This document shows, piece by piece, positions 63,312 to 64,000 of a stretch of 64,000 bases of DNA. The notes under the pieces were generated by a model. It saw only the letters and a program-made list of their open reading frames with translations, did not search any database and was not told the origin of the DNA. Numbering within the stretch: the first letter of the stretch is position 1; each line of letters opens with the position of its first letter. This stretch comes from Corynebacterium terpenotabidum Y-11 (GTDB taxonomy: Bacteria; Actinomycetota; Actinomycetes; Mycobacteriales; Mycobacteriaceae). The position numbers were made by a program, and so were the translations under genes. Where the stretch lies: contig NC_021663.1 in the NCBI RefSeq assembly GCF_000418365.1, positions 1,674,001 to 1,738,000 on the forward strand. The letters are read 5' to 3'.

Positions 63312-64000
63312 ATGGAGGACCAGACACCTACCCCGGCACCGGCACCTGTCCACTCGACGATGCCGGTGATCCCCTACTCCCTGTCCCGGATCCTGGAGTA
63401 CGGGCGACTGGTCCACGCGGCATCGACCGTCACCACCTACCGGGGCATGAGTTCTGAGCAGTACACCTTCGCCGCTCTCGGGGCCCGCGCCGCCGCCCTC
63501 GCCCACGCCCTGACCGACCTCACCGGCGTCCGGATCGGCGACCGCGTCGGCACGATGATGCCGAACGTCTCCGAACACCTCGAGGTCCTGTTCGCCGCGG
63601 GGTCGATGGGGGCGGTGTTCCAACCGCTCAATCCGTACCTCATGGGCGACCAGATCAGCCACGTCATCAACCACGCCGATGACCGGGTCATCGTCCTGCA
63701 CCCCGAGTACGCCGATATCCTCCTCCCCCGGCTGCCCGACTGCCCGAGGGTCCACACCCTGCTCGTCACCGGTGACGACGTGGAGGTCCGGGCGGTGGCG
63801 GCGACGGTCCCCGACGGGGTCCGCGTCCTCAGCTACGAAGCCGCCCTGGACGGTCGCCCCACCCACTACGCCTGGCCGGATCTCCCGGAGACGGCACCCG
63901 TGGCACTGTGCTACTCCACCGGCACCACCGGAGCGCCGAAGGGGGTCGTCTACTCCCACCGGTCGATGTGGGTACACGCGATGAACATCCGGACCGTCGA
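63312..64000 (+). CDS. AMP-binding (ANL family) acyl-CoA synthetase-like protein, 3' truncated by the window
   Basis: The first 229 complete codons run off the window end. The reading begins MEDQTPTPAPAPVHSTMPVI. The ANL N-terminal fold is clear: IGDRVGTMMPNVSEHLEVLFAAG, GAVFQPLNPYLMGDQISHVINHAD and the phosphate-binding loop YSTGTTGAPKGVVYSHRS near the end. The spacing suits medium/long-chain fatty acyl-CoA synthetases, but substrate residues lie outside the window. TATCCT ends 8 nt before the ATG with no SD (leaderless candidate). It is divergent from rho. Confidence 0.85.
   Translation, partial: MEDQTPTPAPAPVHSTMPVIPYSLSRILEYGRLVHAASTVTTYRGMSSEQYTFAALGARAAALAHALTDLTGVRIGDRVGTMMPNVSEHLEVLFAAGSMGAVFQPLNPYLMGDQISHVINHADDRVIVLHPEYADILLPRLPDCPRVHTLLVTGDDVEVRAVAATVPDGVRVLSYEAALDGRPTHYAWPDLPETAPVALCYSTGTTGAPKGVVYSHRSMWVHAMNIRTV

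Overview
The window is a stretch of chromosome from a high-GC actinobacterium, almost certainly a Corynebacterium or close relative. The evidence is an MscCG-type glutamate-exporting MscS channel next to ilvB and ilvD, NucS instead of MutS/MutL repair, an MhuD-like haem oxygenase, a decaprenyl-phosphate GlcNAc-1-P transferase beside the ATP synthase operon, and a gene order that resembles both C. glutamicum and Mycobacterium tuberculosis (an Rv2996c-Rv3041c-like block and an Rv1302-Rv1324-like block). It is mostly housekeeping core genome. I saw no tRNA, rRNA, prophage, insertion sequence or CRISPR array. The species cannot be fixed from the sequence alone.

Layout. 1-1.6 kb: end of an efeO-efeB iron-uptake operon. 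1.6-12.7 kb: serA, a CDF metal exporter, ilvC-ilvN-ilvB (minus strand, with a leader peptide and attenuator-like hairpin), then divergent mscCG, a PH-domain membrane protein and ilvD. 12.8-20.5 kb: a UvrA2-type ABC ATPase, a DoxX membrane protein, a glutathionyl-hydroquinone-reductase-like protein (probably mycothiol-linked) and pntAB transhydrogenase. 20.8-31.4 kb: gatB, pfkA, an MFS exporter, a NUDIX hydrolase, a TetR regulator, gatA-gatC, an ACT-domain protein, a long-form ilvA and a DnaQ-like exonuclease. 31.6-48.7 kb: a 40-aa small protein, ligA, an MhuD-like protein, a MetE-like protein coupled to mnmA, a Fic protein, cysteine desulfurase coupled to a Na+/H+ antiporter, etfBA, a methyltransferase, a second NUDIX protein, an ABC ATPase, a cysteine-less thioredoxin-like protein, a small zinc-ribbon protein, nucS and DUF2550. 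48.8-56.0 kb: the complete F1Fo ATP synthase operon atpBEFHAGDC. 56.5-62.9 kb: atpI-like, wecA, sua5/tsaC, prmC, prfA and rho. 63.3 kb to the end: the start of an acyl-CoA-synthetase-like gene.

How the genes work together. ilvA, ilvBN, ilvC and ilvD cover most of isoleucine/valine synthesis. pntAB can supply NADPH, which IlvC consumes. serA starts serine synthesis. GatCAB makes Gln-tRNA(Gln) and/or Asn-tRNA(Asn). MnmA uses sulfur from a cysteine desulfurase. NucS, LigA, the DnaQ-like exonuclease and UvrA2 are DNA-maintenance functions. PrmC methylates the PrfA encoded beside it, and Rho leads the same gene run.

Cross-cutting features. At least 16 genes have a TAnnnT hexamer ending only 6-8 nt before the start codon, so many transcripts are probably leaderless. 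Many neighbours share a 4-nt GTGA/ATGA-type overlap. Short 9-12 bp GC-rich tandem repeats recur at or just beyond gene 3' ends. The main accessory element is the Fic gene lying between mnmA and the cysteine desulfurase gene.
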